A stretch of 64,000 nucleotides of DNA from Brugia malayi (GCF_000002995.4 NW_025062476.1:11530501-11594500); one strand, 5' to 3'; shown: positions 1 to 13,948, counted from the first letter of the stretch. Made by a program: numbers and translations. The notes: generated by a model from the letters alone, not told the origin.

Positions 1-177
1 AGATATATAATGATTAGTGCTTCTTTTTTTCCTTACAACAACGGATAAAGTATTTCTTTGCAAAACAACATTCTTTTTTCTCAAAGAAAACTCTCTTCAT
101 ATAATTAAAATTTGCTTATAAATCAATCTATAGATTACGATTTTAAAATTATTCATTTAAAAATGTAAAATGATTAC

Positions 178-399
178 TCGTTCCACTTCATTTGCAGAAA
201 TAGTTTCAGTGGCTGATGTTGTGCAACAACTATCCAAGCATGAGAGTTGACCACAAAGAAGACAAATAAATGGCATTCGAGGGACTAATCCACATGCTAT
301 GCAAGGAACTCCGAAAAATCGAGCAAATAAGTCATCGTAACTTTTTGGCAATGTAAGAAGCGTGAATCTACGCCATCCTAGTGGTTCCTTATGTAAATC
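178..399 (-). other. ubr-1: Last visible ubr-1 exon: start of the C-terminal Cys-rich domain
   Basis: Encodes residues 1735-1808. [12 protein letters not shown] matches the conserved LPxxYxxL segment before the UBR1 autoinhibitory domain, and cysteine pairs follow ([17 protein letters not shown]). The exon closes with a GTAATC donor at 177. Positions 1-177 would then be intron; I see no coding sequence there on the minus strand. The glycine/cysteine-rich end usual for UBR1 must lie left of the window. Confidence 0.88.
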
Positions 400-3300
400 C
401 TATAACATACTGTAGAAAGAAGGAGTAAAAAAGTATAATTTGATAAATGCGTACATTATCACTTGAAATTATTAAATTCCTTTATTTAAAAAAAAAAAAT
501 TAATACATTTTGACATAATATAAATTGCAAAAAAATATATGTTATAAAAGAACGGAAAAATCTACAATGGTTCATTCAATGATTATAAAATTATGCAACA
601 ATTCATACCTCTATGAAATTTTTGCAGCTAATCCATCGCAGTACTGCATCGACCCATTTTTCAATATGAGCATAAGGTAAGAATTTAAGAGAAAGTTCGT
701 CATTATCTGTAATTAATTATATTAAATAAAAGATAAATGTGAAAATATTCAGTGATAACCAGGAATTCCTAATTCATAGTCAGTGAAAATATTTGAGAAT
801 ATTACGAGATCGATTATCTAATAAATTAATTATCACTAGTAATGCTCAATTACCAATGTATGCTTTTAATGCATTTAATAAACATGGCTCAATTAGCACA
901 ATATTTCCTAAATTATTTGTCTTCTGTTTTCAATTATCACTTTAATGGTAAATTTAAATATTATAACAATCAGCTAAATGGTAGCTGCAGTAATATGAAA
1001 GAAATACCGATCATCAATAGGCAATATACAAGATGATAACCATTTCTATTTAAAAAATACAAGGTTTAAAAATAATTAGTATTGTCAGCATAATTAATAT
1101 TGTCAAATAACTACTTCGATTTAAAAGATAGTAAAATTGAAGATAATTAGTATTATCAGCAACTTATAAAAATTTATATAAAACGAGTACTTGTCAGCAA
1201 TTTATAAATTTCCATGAACGTTGCACGACTAATGCAATAATCCTGATCACATTTATATATACCACATTCATGCCATAATTGTGCAGTAAGACGAGATAAA
1301 TCTGCACAGGTATAATGTAAAGCTTTTTCAAAATCCACTTCATCCTTAAATTTTTTAATTTTAAAAATTTATTCTGAGAAATCTCTAGTATTCAGAAGCT
1401 TATCTACTCCAAAAATATTTCATCAGGAATTACTGAAGAATTCTACATTCACAATTTTGCACTATAATGAAATTCAACCAAGTTTGTTATCAAACTCACT
1501 CCATCTTCTAATAAGATATTTTCTGCTTTCAGATGACGAGAAAAAAGTCTGTTTATAACATTTTTAACAGCAAGTGTAAATACCTGAAAGAATAATTTCG
1601 ATGTTAAACACTTAAAATTCAACTAAGAATTCAAAAATCAGAAAAAAAAAGTGAAGCAAGCTGACAGTAATGCATCATTGTAATTAGCATGAAATAAATG
1701 GAATTGAGTGTTACAAGGATTTTATGTAAACTAATACCTCATTACTCAATTTCAAACTTTCTGTTCTCCCCAGCTGTGATAACGGCATATGCAAGGCTGC
1801 CACAATCGCTGTACGAACAATTCCCGCATACAGAATTACCTGGTAAACAAATGACAATAAACCTGAAAAGCAGAAAATAAACAAAGCTTGAAACAAAATG
1901 AAGTCTGGAAGAATTTTACAATCTAATTTTAGGCTCAAATCAATTTTTTAATAAATTAAAAAATAAGTTTTCGAAGAATAAAATCAACCGGAAGATTCTG
2001 TCATAAATTAAGAAAGAGAACAATTCAAAATGTTGAATTTAGACATGACCAATAAAAAAAAAAAAATGCAAATGAAAAAAGAGAAAAAATATCCGAATCA
2101 TTTGGCGTTAAATATTCAGTATATTTATTTTGTTTACAGTAACTGTTGAAATAACAAACTTTTCTTATCTTCATTGGTCAAAGAATCACTCGTGATGATG
2201 TAACTACTGATCCGAATCAACGTTGTTTTCAAATCAAACATCACCATTGGAGTGCCTGTCTCTAGTTCTATTTCCTGATTCATACGCATTTTTGCTACTT
2301 TCGCCTCAACTGTAGACTGAAATTAGTTTAAATCAAAACACAAAAAAGAAAGAAGTTTGTATCAGAAGTAATACCTTACTTCAAAATTAAATTTTCTCAC
2401 TAATTGATTGACAAAGATTTGCGTTTTTTCATTTGATTTCTTTATCTCCTAAATAAAAAAAATGAAAAACGAAAAGAAAAAACATAAAGAAAATTCATAC
2501 TGATGCCAGAATATCCGAATCATTTGGCGTTAAATGTTCAGCATACTGTTCTTCTAAAGCATTTTCTACTGATGGCTGTTTCTGGTGAAATCCGAAAACT
2601 AGTTGCCTCCATTGATAGATTATAAAACTTATATCACGTTTGATCCCCTGATGACGTGCTCCATATATGATATGTTCTATAACAAAAATAATACATTTTA
2701 CTTTTTTAAGAAATAATAAATTATGCATTTGTAAATAATGTTACAGAATTTTCAAGCATATATAAACCTATATCACGTTTGGAGAGTACATTCCTCAATG
2801 TATTTTTGTACCTATACATATAGATGGATAATATAACTATACCAGATGTTTTACTTATGTCATTTTTTAGTTTTTTTTTTTTTTTTTTTTTATCAATCAG
2901 TTTGCCATAATATTTTCTCCATATATTTGAAACTCCCAACTTGATGCTGTACCAAACTTTAACACTAAGAGCATGAATATCAAATTAAATGAAGATGTGT
3001 TTTAAAATAAAGTAATCAAACTAATATACCTGCCGGTAATTCACGGCAATAGCGATCAGAAAAATTTGACTCAGATAATAAAAGATTTCGTTCCAAATTG
3101 CCTCTGAAACGGATGCAAAAATTGACTAGTTTCACTGAAAAAATAACGTTAAATCAACGTAAGCAATTAGTTAGAAAAAAAAATCAACAAACAAAATATC
3201 ACTTTGCAAGTCCGAAAGCAAAAATTTGCCCTCTCCTTGGTGTACTTTCGCTGAAATTACCACGGTAAATTGTCCATTTATGACATAACGAGGTAAAATT

Positions 3301-6300
3301 TAAAAACAATTGCTGATATGCCAAAAATTTCGACTCTTCATTTCCCTATAAATTCAAAATTTAGGACTCGATAGGCAAAGAAAAAACTGTTTAATATTAA
3401 ACCAATTATCCAATTATAAAATAGTTAAAAAATGAAAGGAAAGTTAACAATGAGTGATCTGTCGGATTTGTGAAAAAACTAAATAGTACTTTTATTGAAT
3501 GAAAGGCATCTCAGAGGGAAAAAAGCAAAATATGAAAAAAAAAAGAAAACAAAAAAACAAATACAAAAGAGCATCAGAAAAGTAAAGTGAAACAAGGCTT
3601 CACATATTAGGCGATCGATTAACCAAATGAGATCGCTAATGTATTAATCTGTCGCTAGCTATTAATTTATTCCAAAACATATGAGATACAGTCATATAAT
3701 AATACGCCAAATGATCATATATTATCAACTCACCTGCATATGGGAGCTGTCAGTATTTATAAGCCTTTCCACTTCCTTCGCTAACTCAGCATAATTATTT
3801 TCTTGATAGGATACACCAGGTCTACAACAATTTTAGAAAAAAATAACAAAAAAAGAAAAAAAAATTTAACTGAAATAAAGTGAACAATCACATCACAGTT
3901 TAAACAAACCGTATTCTTTCAACACCGGTATCTGGAGCCAAAGGAAGTAAAGTGTGAACTGGTGCACGGCATAAAGGGCATGAAATTTCCATTCGCGCTT
4001 CCAATGGGTCAAGTGATGGTGGTGGACTTTCCTGAAACAAAATTTCACTTCGTTGTTGCAATTATGGAATTATGAACAGAAAGTAAACAAGCAGTATTTG
4101 ATAATTTGAATGAAATAAAAACAAACAAGAAGTGTTTGAACATAAGCTTTGTAGCATCCAACATGCGCATAATGACCACATGTGCGAACTTCAATACCAG
4201 TTGGAGCTTGAATGAGATCTGCATATTTCGGAAAACGCTGAAAAAGAATAAGGAAATTTAGAATATCATACAAATCAATCTCAAGCCTATGTATTTTCAT
4301 AGAACTAATTAAACTAACTGCATATTGTCGTTATACATTCAAATTTTATGAATATAAAATTAACAGAACTCACCGTTTGAAGAAGAGAACGACGTGAAGC
4401 GCTGAAAATCTTCAACATCATGCGATTCGTATGTACACCTTTTTCTCCTATTTCCATGAGTGACAACGATGGACAATCTTCAGGTAAAGAGTGCTCAACA
4501 GCTAAAAGACAAATTAATTATTTGTTTAAATTTTCAACAATATTATGGCTGAAGAATTGGATTTGCTTCAGATAAGGAATAAGATAATGTGTACATGTAG
4601 AAATGTCATTAAAATTATACACGACAGGAAGTAAACCTTATCATAAAATTATATCATCATAAAGATATCATAAAATTTAAAGAAAGAAGAATTACACACC
4701 TAAGAACAAAACCGATCAGCAACTGAAGAATTACTTATTTTAAAATGACGTTAAAGTTCAGAAACCATCTGACAACAAACCGACTTTAAGGGAAAAAGTT
4801 ACTGTGCAATTAAAAGAAAACCAGCCGTAATTAACAACTATACGAGACATCAATCCGATCGGATCAGCCAAAGTACTTGCTGTTGTATCATTGCAAATAG
4901 GGCATCTGTAATATCTTACTGGCGAATTCTGAAAAAAGGAAAAAAAAAAGCATGCAAGAAAGATATTTTTATACAAAACTCAAAATTTAAGAAAATAAGT
5001 TAAAATCTAAGAAAATAAGTTAAAATCTCTTTTTATACAAAACTCAATAAGAAAATAAGTTAAAATAAGTTAAAATCTATGAAAAAAGGAAAAAAAAAAA
5101 ATAAGAAGCATCTTTAAAGTTAAAGAACTCTGAAAAAAATTTTTTTTCAAAAACTACTTTCAGTGTACGCTACTTTGCTGCAAATAATTCGACAAACTAA
5201 TTTACCTAAAATCTTAAAAACTTTGATCAAAAAGTAAAATAAGTTAGCAGTAACCTCTGTAGTATCCATTGCATCCATTTGAGTCTGCGTCAATCCTTCC
5301 TTTGCCATCAACTTCTTCATTAATATAGCGTTTTTCTTCTTATGAGCTATCATTAAGGCCTAGAAGTGAAAGTATTACGTATTATCAAGATCACAACGAT
5401 AGCAATCTCTTTTTGATTCCAACAATTTTTGAACTATAAAATCAAAAATGGAAATATACAAGTCTGTATAAGGACTATTAAATGTAAACAGCAATTTTTT
5501 ATTTTTCTTATTAACTTAAAATAAACCTCTTGACGACGTTTTGCAGCTGACCGATGAGCCAATTTTGAAGGAGAATCACCACAATGCTTTTTCTCGAGCT
5601 TATCTGATTTTAACATTTCCACTTGATGTTCAGCAATGAATTTATCCAAAACGTCCCGTATTTTTTCACAACTAGAAAAGATTGATGAAAGTTGAAATAT
5701 GTAAAAATTTGAAAGCCAGAATGTTCATGAACCTTCATTTTTTTTTTTAAATAAAAGTATTATGGTAGGATTTCAACTTATGGTAAAGCTTCCAAATTAT
5801 TAGTAAAATATTTCTGAAACTATGAAAACACAGAAAGTAAGGTCAACTGAACTGGAAAAGAAAGCGACGGTGAACACAAAAGAATTAATAGACGAACTTG
5901 TGATGGAGTAAACAGAAAAGACGCCCGATATAATCAATAGCATAACCCGAAATGAAATCCAGCGACACAGGAACTAGACTAAGTTGTTTAGAAATACAGT
6001 GAGCCATGAAATGGTCATGTTCTGCACTAATAGCATTTTCGTTGTTCATTTTGCGCAAATATTCCAAAAGAAGTGTAATAACTGATGGCATTTGCCTGGA
6101 AAATAATAAAAGATATATCGAAAAATAGAAAATTCTTCAAGCGTTGCATTTTCTCATTTAGTGACTAAAAAATGAATCAGACTTTATGTCTCTCCTTTCA
6201 TATTAAAAATTTTCGACTTTTAAAATTACTGGATTCTAAGTGGAAATGAAATTTACTACTTGTGATACATTGTAAATACACACATCTAAGTAATAATCAA

Positions 6301-9300
6301 CCTAGAATCCAATGACATTCCATTGAAATAAACTGGATAATAATTACCTCCCTCCAAAGTCTGCAAAATCAGTGAACACTGACAGAATAGCAGAAACAGG
6401 ATTTCTCTGACCACTTAATATTTCTTGCACAGACGATGGTAATTTTGATTTTTCCTCAGCAAAGCATGAAAATTGTTTTGACGTAACAAATTTGACCATT
6501 AACGTTAAGAAATAAACAGTTGTTTGAAAAATTGCTTCGTTTAATTGCTGATGCTCAACATACTGAAATATATATGCTACATAATAGCTAGAATTATTTT
6601 CTAATCTCTTCATTATGTATTTGTTAGACATTAAAGTATTATCATAACTTCAACCTTCTACAGTATCATTTATCTTCATTAACTTCAACCTTCTACTGAC
6701 AGTATCCATTTATCTTTTGCGTATTCAATTTAAAACACTAATATGATTAGCTGCTATATAAAGATGAAAAGCTGAAAAATCAACTTACAGTATACAAAAT
6801 CCTATGCAATAGGTTGAAAAACGACGGTGTTACGAGAAATCTCGCACTACGCGCTATCCAGATGTTATCAAATGAATAAAGACGATAAGGAATCCACAGA
6901 TGATCACCAGAACGAGTAACTGTTGTAACTGTTGAATGCTTTGGTAAATTGCGTTCGCTGAAGAAAATTTCAAGCAAATCTCAGTTAAGTTGAGTGAAAC
7001 AATTCAATTTAAAGCTAAAAAAGTTTTGCCACATATTATTAGCAATTAAAAAAAAAAAAAAAAAAACCGAAAAATGAGAATTTATTTTCTTAGCAAGCAT
7101 AAAAGTTATTGTTTAACAGCTTTATTAATAATTTATTAATAAATGAATCAAAAATGAGGTGTAACAGTCAACATCTTAAATCTCACTCTGGAAGTTAAAG
7201 TGTTATACATAATCTGGAAAATGCAGCGGTCGGATGAATCTCATAAATGAAGTCAAACACATTGATGTCAAACTATTTTTATTTTTTAATTTGTCTACTA
7301 AAGCAACTTCCAATAATTTCTGATGCTAAATCATATAAATTACATATTTTCAGAGCGCATTAATGCATCGTTGTATTCTCGCGGAGTAGATGTTCGCATC
7401 CTGCAGAATACAGGATCGAAAAGAGTTTGCCATGACTCTACTGTCAACATGTAAACCCCCTGTTCAATATGACTCCCCTGATCAGGCTCACAATATACTG
7501 CCAGCTGAAACGATTAAAAAAACACACATAATCTAGAATGTCTCTAAAAGAGAAACATTTCGAAAAACATACGTTTAACATGAAAAAAAAAAAAAAAAAA
7601 ATGAATTATAAATTACAAAGCAACAAAATAGAAACGAAACATTTTAAACTTGAAAATGTGCAAAGAACGGTTTTGTGAAATTTTGCCGAATTTTTGTTGA
7701 AGTATTAGCTAACGGAAACAACTTTTCAAAAAAAAGAGAATATCTGACAAGATCACAGCAATACTATAGCAAATCCCAAATCCTACCAAAAATACAAACC
7801 TTTTCCAATGTACTGTCAAATACTTTGTCATCAACAAACGGTCGACTACCTCTCTCAGGAATTGCTGCTTTCAATTTCGAATGTGTCAGATCGCTAACTG
7901 CAAGCGCGGCGACAATTTCGTTCTCTAGACTGTTCGAAACATTCCCATCCATATTCCATTTTATAACCATAATATCCAGCAGAAATCTTGCAGAAAAAGT
8001 ATATTAGAAGATTTGATATTTTAAACATATTGAATCTTAAATAATAGGAGGAAGAAAGAATCTTGAATATAGATATCCCGAATACTTTATTTCTGCTGCA
8101 GTGGCTACATAAAGTTGACTTTACAATTTTCCCAAAAATTTTTCAGTAACAGAGAAGAATTAAAATTCCGACCATACTGAAATGAAAAAAAGAAAAAAAT
8201 AATTAAAAATTGCAGAAACTAACCTCAGAATACCATCGATCAAAAAATCTACCCATTCTTTTCGTGTAACTATTCGTCTTTTCTGTGGAAGAAGAACAAT
8301 GTCATCTAAAAGGAAACCACAAAGTACTAAGCAGTCATCGACATAAAAAGCTGTGCTAACAATTTCTATAAACCATTCCGTGTCCACAAAGCACGCTATA
8401 AATCTGAAATATTTAATATGAAATACAGGTGCAAATTTGATGTCAGTGAATCTGTTTATCATTCCTATATCCAAAATTTACTTCATATTCAAGAACATGC
8501 TCACATATGTTATAAGACCTTATAAGAATATTAAATGAATATAAAAAATGCCTAATGCAAAATTAATTTTCTACTTGATTTAACCAAAACCAGTTAATGA
8601 TATTGAAAAAGCAGTAGTGTTTATTTCAGCTGATGAGAATGAAGGAGCAAATTACATTCTCTGCAGAGAGCTAAATAAAAACAAGTAAAAAAAAAGAAAT
8701 AGGAAGAATTTTGATACAAGAAAGCTATCTACATCAAGACTACTTTAAAGAAAAAATCAAGACTACTTCCATTCTATCGAGAATGCTAACTTGATAAGTG
8801 TTATATCGCAATCCAAAAAAGCAATGTTATAATTGGTTAGTGCATAGTAAAATGCCTGATTTCGAACCGCATTACCATTTCTTGCCCACATACCAGCTGA
8901 TGCTTCCGCACGACATACCTAAAAAAATTCAACAAAAAATAATATACATTTGGAAATTATCATTCAAACTAATGTTAATAAGTAGACAAACTAACTTTTT
9001 CCATCTTTTAACTATGAGGAATTTTCTCAAGTTTAATAGGCCGATTTATAGAACTTAGATATGAAAGTTATGCTAGTATCACAAAAAAATAAAGACACGA
9101 AAAACTAACATGTATTCTCAGTGGATGAAAAACAGCTTTTCGAAGAAAGTCTTCATCTTCAATAAGGATATTCAAACAAGAAATGAATGCAGGTAATTCA
9201 ATGCAACGCAAAATACCAGCAGACAAATGCCTGTGTAACGGGATATGATAACTTACGCAATACGGTTGAATGCATACATCGTTTTTTGTCAAACCAATAG

Positions 9301-10831
9301 CATTGAACCATTCCTTTAATCCAACAAATGTTTAAATTAATGCTCACTTAAGTTCGGAAGATAATTAATGCATGATAACCATAGAAACCATGATAACCAT
9401 AACCATAGAAAGAATAAACTAATAAACCTCTAAAATGGTTTTCCAGTGAAGAAGATAAGTGTTCATGCATTCAGTTTCCACGGTTAATGCAGCTAAAGTA
9501 TTGAACATATTCACAGCCGATACTTCCCATTCAAGATGAAATGCTAACTGGAATAAGCCTGATAAAGATCTAAATAAAACTCTTAACTCACAAAGCAATG
9601 TTATCTAGAATCATAATTACAGATGAGAAGCATATATAATAGAAGTACCTGATATGGATGAGCGGCATCATATTCCAGATGATTACCAGCGATTACTCGA
9701 TAATTCAAATTCATCCCTAAATTTAGGCAGTTTTCACATTATTTTACAACCAATACAGCATCACAAAAATTAGTCAAAACATGTCCAACTTATCTTTCAA
9801 GATGATTTTTCAATGCCACCATATATTTTCCACTTTCCTGTCCATATTTTTCACTTATTTCGTTCAGATTCACTGATTTTTCATGAAGGTAAAATGATTC
9901 TAGATGAATACCTTGCATAGGTGCTATTAAAGCCACATAATTTCCCATGCTTTTCTTGTCACGAAAAAATCTTCGCGCAATTTCTCCATGTGTTAACAAA
10001 TTTTGCAAATCATTAACGAGCGTCCAGTAAGAAGCTTTACGTAGCGGATTATTAGCATCACCCACGGAATATACAAACCATTTGAAGAGCTTATCGTCGT
10101 TTGTTGGAGGTGGCGTATTTTCATAGAAATATTCAAGTGCTAAAAATGTGAAATTCGATAAGTGATCGATTGATTTAGACATTCAGCACTTAAATCGAAC
10201 ACTGCAATGCTTAGATAGTTTCTCTCAAAACGTACACTATAAAATATAAAAGAATAAAATAAACTAAGCTAAATCTCCCAGTTAAATCGTCCAAAATATA
10301 TGTATATTCGCCAAACATGATAAAACTGAACCTTGCGTTACAGTAGATTTTTGAACACCCGTCTTCAAAACACCGTAAGCACTTAAAATTATTTTATCTT
10401 TGAGGTTAATTTCATCATCCAATTTCAGACATTGAGCTTCACTCGAAAGAATCTGTAAAACAAAAGTTTAATGAAATTGCAGTGTACTATACTAAAATCT
10501 GGTAGAGAAGAGCTAAAGTTGAACTTTATTTCTTTTTTTTTGTAAAATCTTAAATGCACGCTACAGCATTGAACTTTTTCATAATTAAAAAAAAAGCACA
10601 ACTACCTGTACAGAAATATGTATAATACGGCTACCAATGGCATATATAGCACTATCGCCTTCACTTTTGGAAAAATCAACTAAAATATCAGCAATACAAA
10701 GATATAACGAGAAAAATCGTTTCGCAAAAACATCCTGAAATTCTATACAGATTGCAAAGTTTTAATTAAATAATATTTGAAAATTATTCCAAAATTTGAA
10801 GTTTTGCATTCCGTAATTTCGTTTTTTCACG

Positions 10832-10862
<31 letters not shown>

Positions 10863-13800
10863 CATTTAAAAAAAACTAAGAAACTAGCCAACCCTGTATT
10901 GTACATCCGATAGCAAACTCAGACATAGATTGATTATTATTTGTGGAAAAATGAGTCGAACCATCCAAAATATCAACTCGTCTAATAAACATTCCGGATC
11001 ATAACAGGCATTAGTCTGATCTGAATCGACAATCGGCTTCAAGGACTGCAGATCTTCCAGAAACAGGTCACGTGTCCGCCAATCTAAGGAAAAATCGGGG
11101 CTCCGATCATGATCTGTAAATAAATGATGCTATAAATAAATGCCACTCGATAGAAAAACACATTTTTTATATATGCTGCATTTCCCTTTCTTTATAAGAA
11201 GACAATTCAAATCAGTGGCTTAAATAGTTCAGGCAAATATGCATTTCTGGCGAGACATGAAGCGAGATTTAACGAAGTAACGACAAAGTTTAAAAGTTCC
11301 TTCAAAAACTCAAATTCAAAACCATTTTTAAGATAACAAATCTCCACCTCTCATATCATCATCAGAACTGCGCTTGTTCAAATCATGATATAATTGACGA
11401 TCTAGCAAGTTTCCGATGATGACGTCGCGAATAGGACCGCCACAATCAACCAGCTCCTAAATGTAAATCAAATTTTTTTTACAAGTTTGTTCAACAGTAC
11501 CAATAGGACTATCAAGGGTTACCAAGATTATTTGTGTTAGCCAGAAAATAATTTTATTATTTGCCACTGCAAGAGTTCGTTTTTAAACTATTTGAAAAAA
11601 TCACACTCTCGATTTCGCTATTAATGACTACATTTTGCTCATTTCACAACACTAGATGTTGGAGGAATAATTGTATGAATGATTTCAATAAGGGAATTTA
11701 GAAATTTGAAATTAAATCAGAGATTTTAGAATTCTAACAATCGAATAACCTGAATTAGTTCGATCAAAATATGTGCTCGATTAACAAGGTGATTACTGAA
11801 ACTTTCTCTGCTAGAACCATCTTTACAAGCGTTATACTGCCTCGTCTAGAAATAAAATTAAGGTAAAACAAAATACCTGTAAAAAACTGGCCCATATCAG
11901 ACTTTTTTGTTTCCTTCTTCGCTAAATTTCTTACCAACTTTTGCGCGCATAAAAGAAAAACAAAATTATGGCTCAGAAAAAGAAAAAAATGTTCCATACC
12001 CATAGGAGGGATAAAAGCCCAACATTTCAAATTTCAACATTCGTATTTTACATCAATTATCACTGATGATATCCTATAAATTAAAGTGGATAGAAAATAG
12101 AAGTTAACCTACCCAACCTCGAAAACACAGAAATAATCGAACAAAGAGTTTCGGGATAATAAATTCTCCCAGTGAAACAATATCAGGAGAGGGAACAGGT
12201 GGACGGCGTGCATTTGGTCCATGTCGAAAGCAGAACCTATAATAAATTAAATTAGATCTTTGAAATCAGTTATTTTCAAAGTGAAGAAAATTAGCTGAAG
12301 AAGTACCCAGATTCGTTTAAGACGTCCACATCTCCGCAATCACAGGCTCCACCAGCTTGTGAAAAGAAACGATTGAAATCATGCCCATCATGATTTGAAT
12401 TCTTGAAGCAACTACTACATAAAGACATGCCTGAAAACCGTTCTTAAACTCTTTTTTTTTGCACTCTAACTCAATGAAAGCACATAAAGAAAAAAATTTT
12501 TTTTTTTCGAAATTATTTGATCAATCAGTATATGCGTAGTAAAAATAAATGATTGCTGAGTATATTTCACCAAGTTACATGCCTGAATCTAAGCTATTAA
12601 ATTCACTATTTAATTACACAACCAATAATCAGTTTTCAAAAGCAAACAAATGATACATGGACTGAATGCACATGTGTTGCATCGATATGCAATAGCATCA
12701 GCTGACCAAACTGCGTTACATTTCAAGGAGAAGTCGTATTTTTTCACTGCAAAAAATAAAATAAAATATGGGAATATCGAATACATCTTGTCGTATCCTA
12801 AAATTCATCAGCTCTTGCTTCCACTACATTTTTTAAAGCAAATCCTATTGCATCTCGTGGGCTTGATTGCACAACTATCAGTGTAGCATGTCTTTTCGTG
12901 TAATAATGAAATGATAAGTGAAGAACTTAAATACAACAGCCAAATAATTCCTTATGGTAGAACTTAACGCCAAAGTGAATGATCAATTTCTATTACATGG
13001 CTTAATGATTTCCTTAAAATAATAAAACCATTCGTAAATTGCATGCTTTCCAAACAGCCATCAAAGTTTCGCTTTTTACTATCAGTTCTCAAATGCTATA
13101 TCTGAAAATAGAAACTAGCTCATACTTTTGTCTTTGAAAGCGGCCGTTGTTAAACCCTGAGCAATCAACAAGCGCAGTTCATCACGAGTATCACTCTTGA
13201 ACGGGCTAGCAACTGATCCACTAATGAGACTATCGAGTCGCGCTTCTAATGCACCTGCTTTCTCCCTTAATTTAAAGTGCATCCTTTTAATCTTTTAATT
13301 TTTAATTCTTTTTCTTCAATTTTAACTTTTTTTTTTTTCAAATGTGCATCATAATGCACACCAATGTGTAAAAACTGTCAACTGTAATTAATACATTTGT
13401 CCTTAAATGTCAGAACAAGAATTTGTCTCAAGTGTGTCAGAAAACTCTTTTTACCTAATATCTTTGGGCAATCTATCGCAGTATTTGCCACCGAATAGAG
13501 GGCATCCTTTTGCTCTTAGTTCATCACTGATTAATTTCAAATGCTTTGCCTCATTCATTTTTTCTTCCTCCTGGAAATCTGTGGACGATATTTATCAAAT
13601 TATAAAGAATATGGATCGAAACTCTTTCCTCATTCTAAACAATTTCTTTCAGCTCATATCATTTATTTAACCAAAACTTTTTCTTAGGCCTTATTCTTTT
13701 TCTTGTTTTTAAACAATATTCAATAACAAAATTATGTGCCACATATCAATATTATATGGCATTAAGTAAAGGAAAATGAATATTAAAGATCTTTTCCAAT

Positions 13801-13935
13801 GTTTAATTGCTCTAATACAATCAAAAAAAAAAAAAAAATTACCCAGTCATCTTCATCCATTCTCTCGTCAAGTCTGCCCCCACGTTTCGACTGACATGTT
13901 GACTCAGTTGATGAATCACCTGGATTTGGTACCAT
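178..13935 (-). CDS. ubr-1: UBR1-type E3 ubiquitin-protein ligase (N-recognin), C-terminus off the left edge
   Basis: N-end-rule E3 ligase: recognises destabilising N-terminal residues and ubiquitylates the substrate with a RAD6-type E2. I chained 39 exons; phase is consistent throughout and gives 1808 codons without a stop (human UBR1 is about 1750 residues). Exons, 5' to 3': 13935-13843, 13570-13455, 13265-13126, 12746-12657, 12430-12307, 12236-12113, 11845-11750, 11456-11348, 11113-10893, 10734-10606, 10452-10332, 10139-9795, 9716-9649, 9547-9428, 9313-9110, 8918-8791, 8403-8224, 7986-7800, 7504-7344, 6957-6789, 6562-6348, 6095-5898, 5671-5527, 5359-5255, 4928-4844, 4501-4374, 4237-4127, 4031-3910, 3821-3734, 3345-3203, 3103-3030, 2676-2501, 2448-2380, 2316-2160, 1862-1738, 1583-1500, 1344-1191, 706-609, 399-178. 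Domains: UBR box about 126-194, helical/winged-helix middle, RING about 1205-1325, cysteine-rich UBR autoinhibitory region from about 1767. The start follows a TTGTAG acceptor by 3 nt. The last exon ends in CGA|GTAATC, so the final Gly/Cys-rich exon(s) lie outside. The exon 12 donor is non-canonical, and the exon 25 end and N-terminal exons are the least certain. Confidence 0.93.
2089..2123. repeat. Intronic copy of a 35-bp exon fragment of ubr-1
   Basis: 33 of 35 bases match 2511-2545, which is coding in the exon 2501-2676 (residues [10 protein letters not shown]). This copy lies in the intron after exon 2316-2160, downstream of the exon it resembles. It has no splice sites of its own that I can see. 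Confidence 0.85.
3910..4928 (-). other. ubr-1: Exons encoding the UBR-family RING domain of ubr-1
   Basis: Four exons (4928-4844, 4501-4374, 4237-4127, 4031-3910) carry the RING ligands: RCPIC near 1204-1208, [10 protein letters not shown] near 1286-1295, and SCPLCR near 1321-1326. A Lys/Arg-rich helix precedes it (exons 5671-5527 and 5359-5255), as in other UBR1 proteins. The 4844 donor (TCTC|GTATAG) is the only one giving a compatible phase to the next exon, so that junction is inferred. Confidence 0.88.
4986..5079. repeat. Short tandem repeat in a ubr-1 intron
   Basis: Imperfect copies of an approximately 20-bp unit with the core AAGAAAATAAGTTAAAATCT, plus a flanking motif TTTTTATACAAAACTCAA seen twice (about 4966 and 5033), inside the intron between exons 5255 and 4928. 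It looks like local slippage and duplication. Confidence 0.7.
9717..9794 (-). other. ubr-1: Non-canonical intron (GA...AG) in ubr-1
   Basis: Exon 10139-9795 ends CTTGAAA and is followed by GATAAGTT. The next exon starts GGATGAAT after TTTAG. Ungapped family similarity across the junction (UBR2-like ...LKxxxQGMD versus LKNHLERMN) requires this exact join, and reading on past it meets an in-frame TAA. No GT or GC donor fits the phase without deleting conserved residues. The site is either a true rare intron or a base error in the assembly. Confidence 0.6.
12307..12746 (-). other. ubr-1: Exons encoding the UBR box zinc finger of ubr-1
   Basis: Two exons (12746-12657 and 12430-12307), finished by the next exon at 12236, encode residues about 126-194. 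The Cys/His ladder is visible: C126, C139, C142, C147, C151, C154, H160, H163, then CDCGD at 176-180 and FCFRHG at 189-194. This is the type-1 N-degron pocket of the UBR family. The spacing around [10 protein letters not shown] differs slightly from the vertebrate PTCVLCMDCF, with the first of these cysteines one residue earlier. Identification rests on family motifs. Confidence 0.93.
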
Positions 13936-13948
13936 TACCTACAATTAC
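13936..13948 (-). promoter_or_regulatory. Putative trans-splice acceptor of ubr-1
   Basis: On the minus strand an AATTGTAG acceptor ends at 13939, three bases before the ATG at 13935. This fits spliced-leader addition. A conventional 5' UTR intron is the alternative. Confidence 0.5.

Noticed and set aside
2138..2159. ubr-1 exon continuing to the GTAAAC donor at 2137
   Set aside because: Its phase 2 end does not fit the next exon; the donor at 2159 (AAAA|GTTTGT) gives a consistent phase 1 join and family-like sequence.
13266..13282. ATG at 13282 as the ubr-1 start
   Set aside because: Two further upstream exons (13570-13455 and 13935-13843) join in phase through the TTAAG acceptor at 13266 and give a natural N-terminus with its own acceptor before the ATG.
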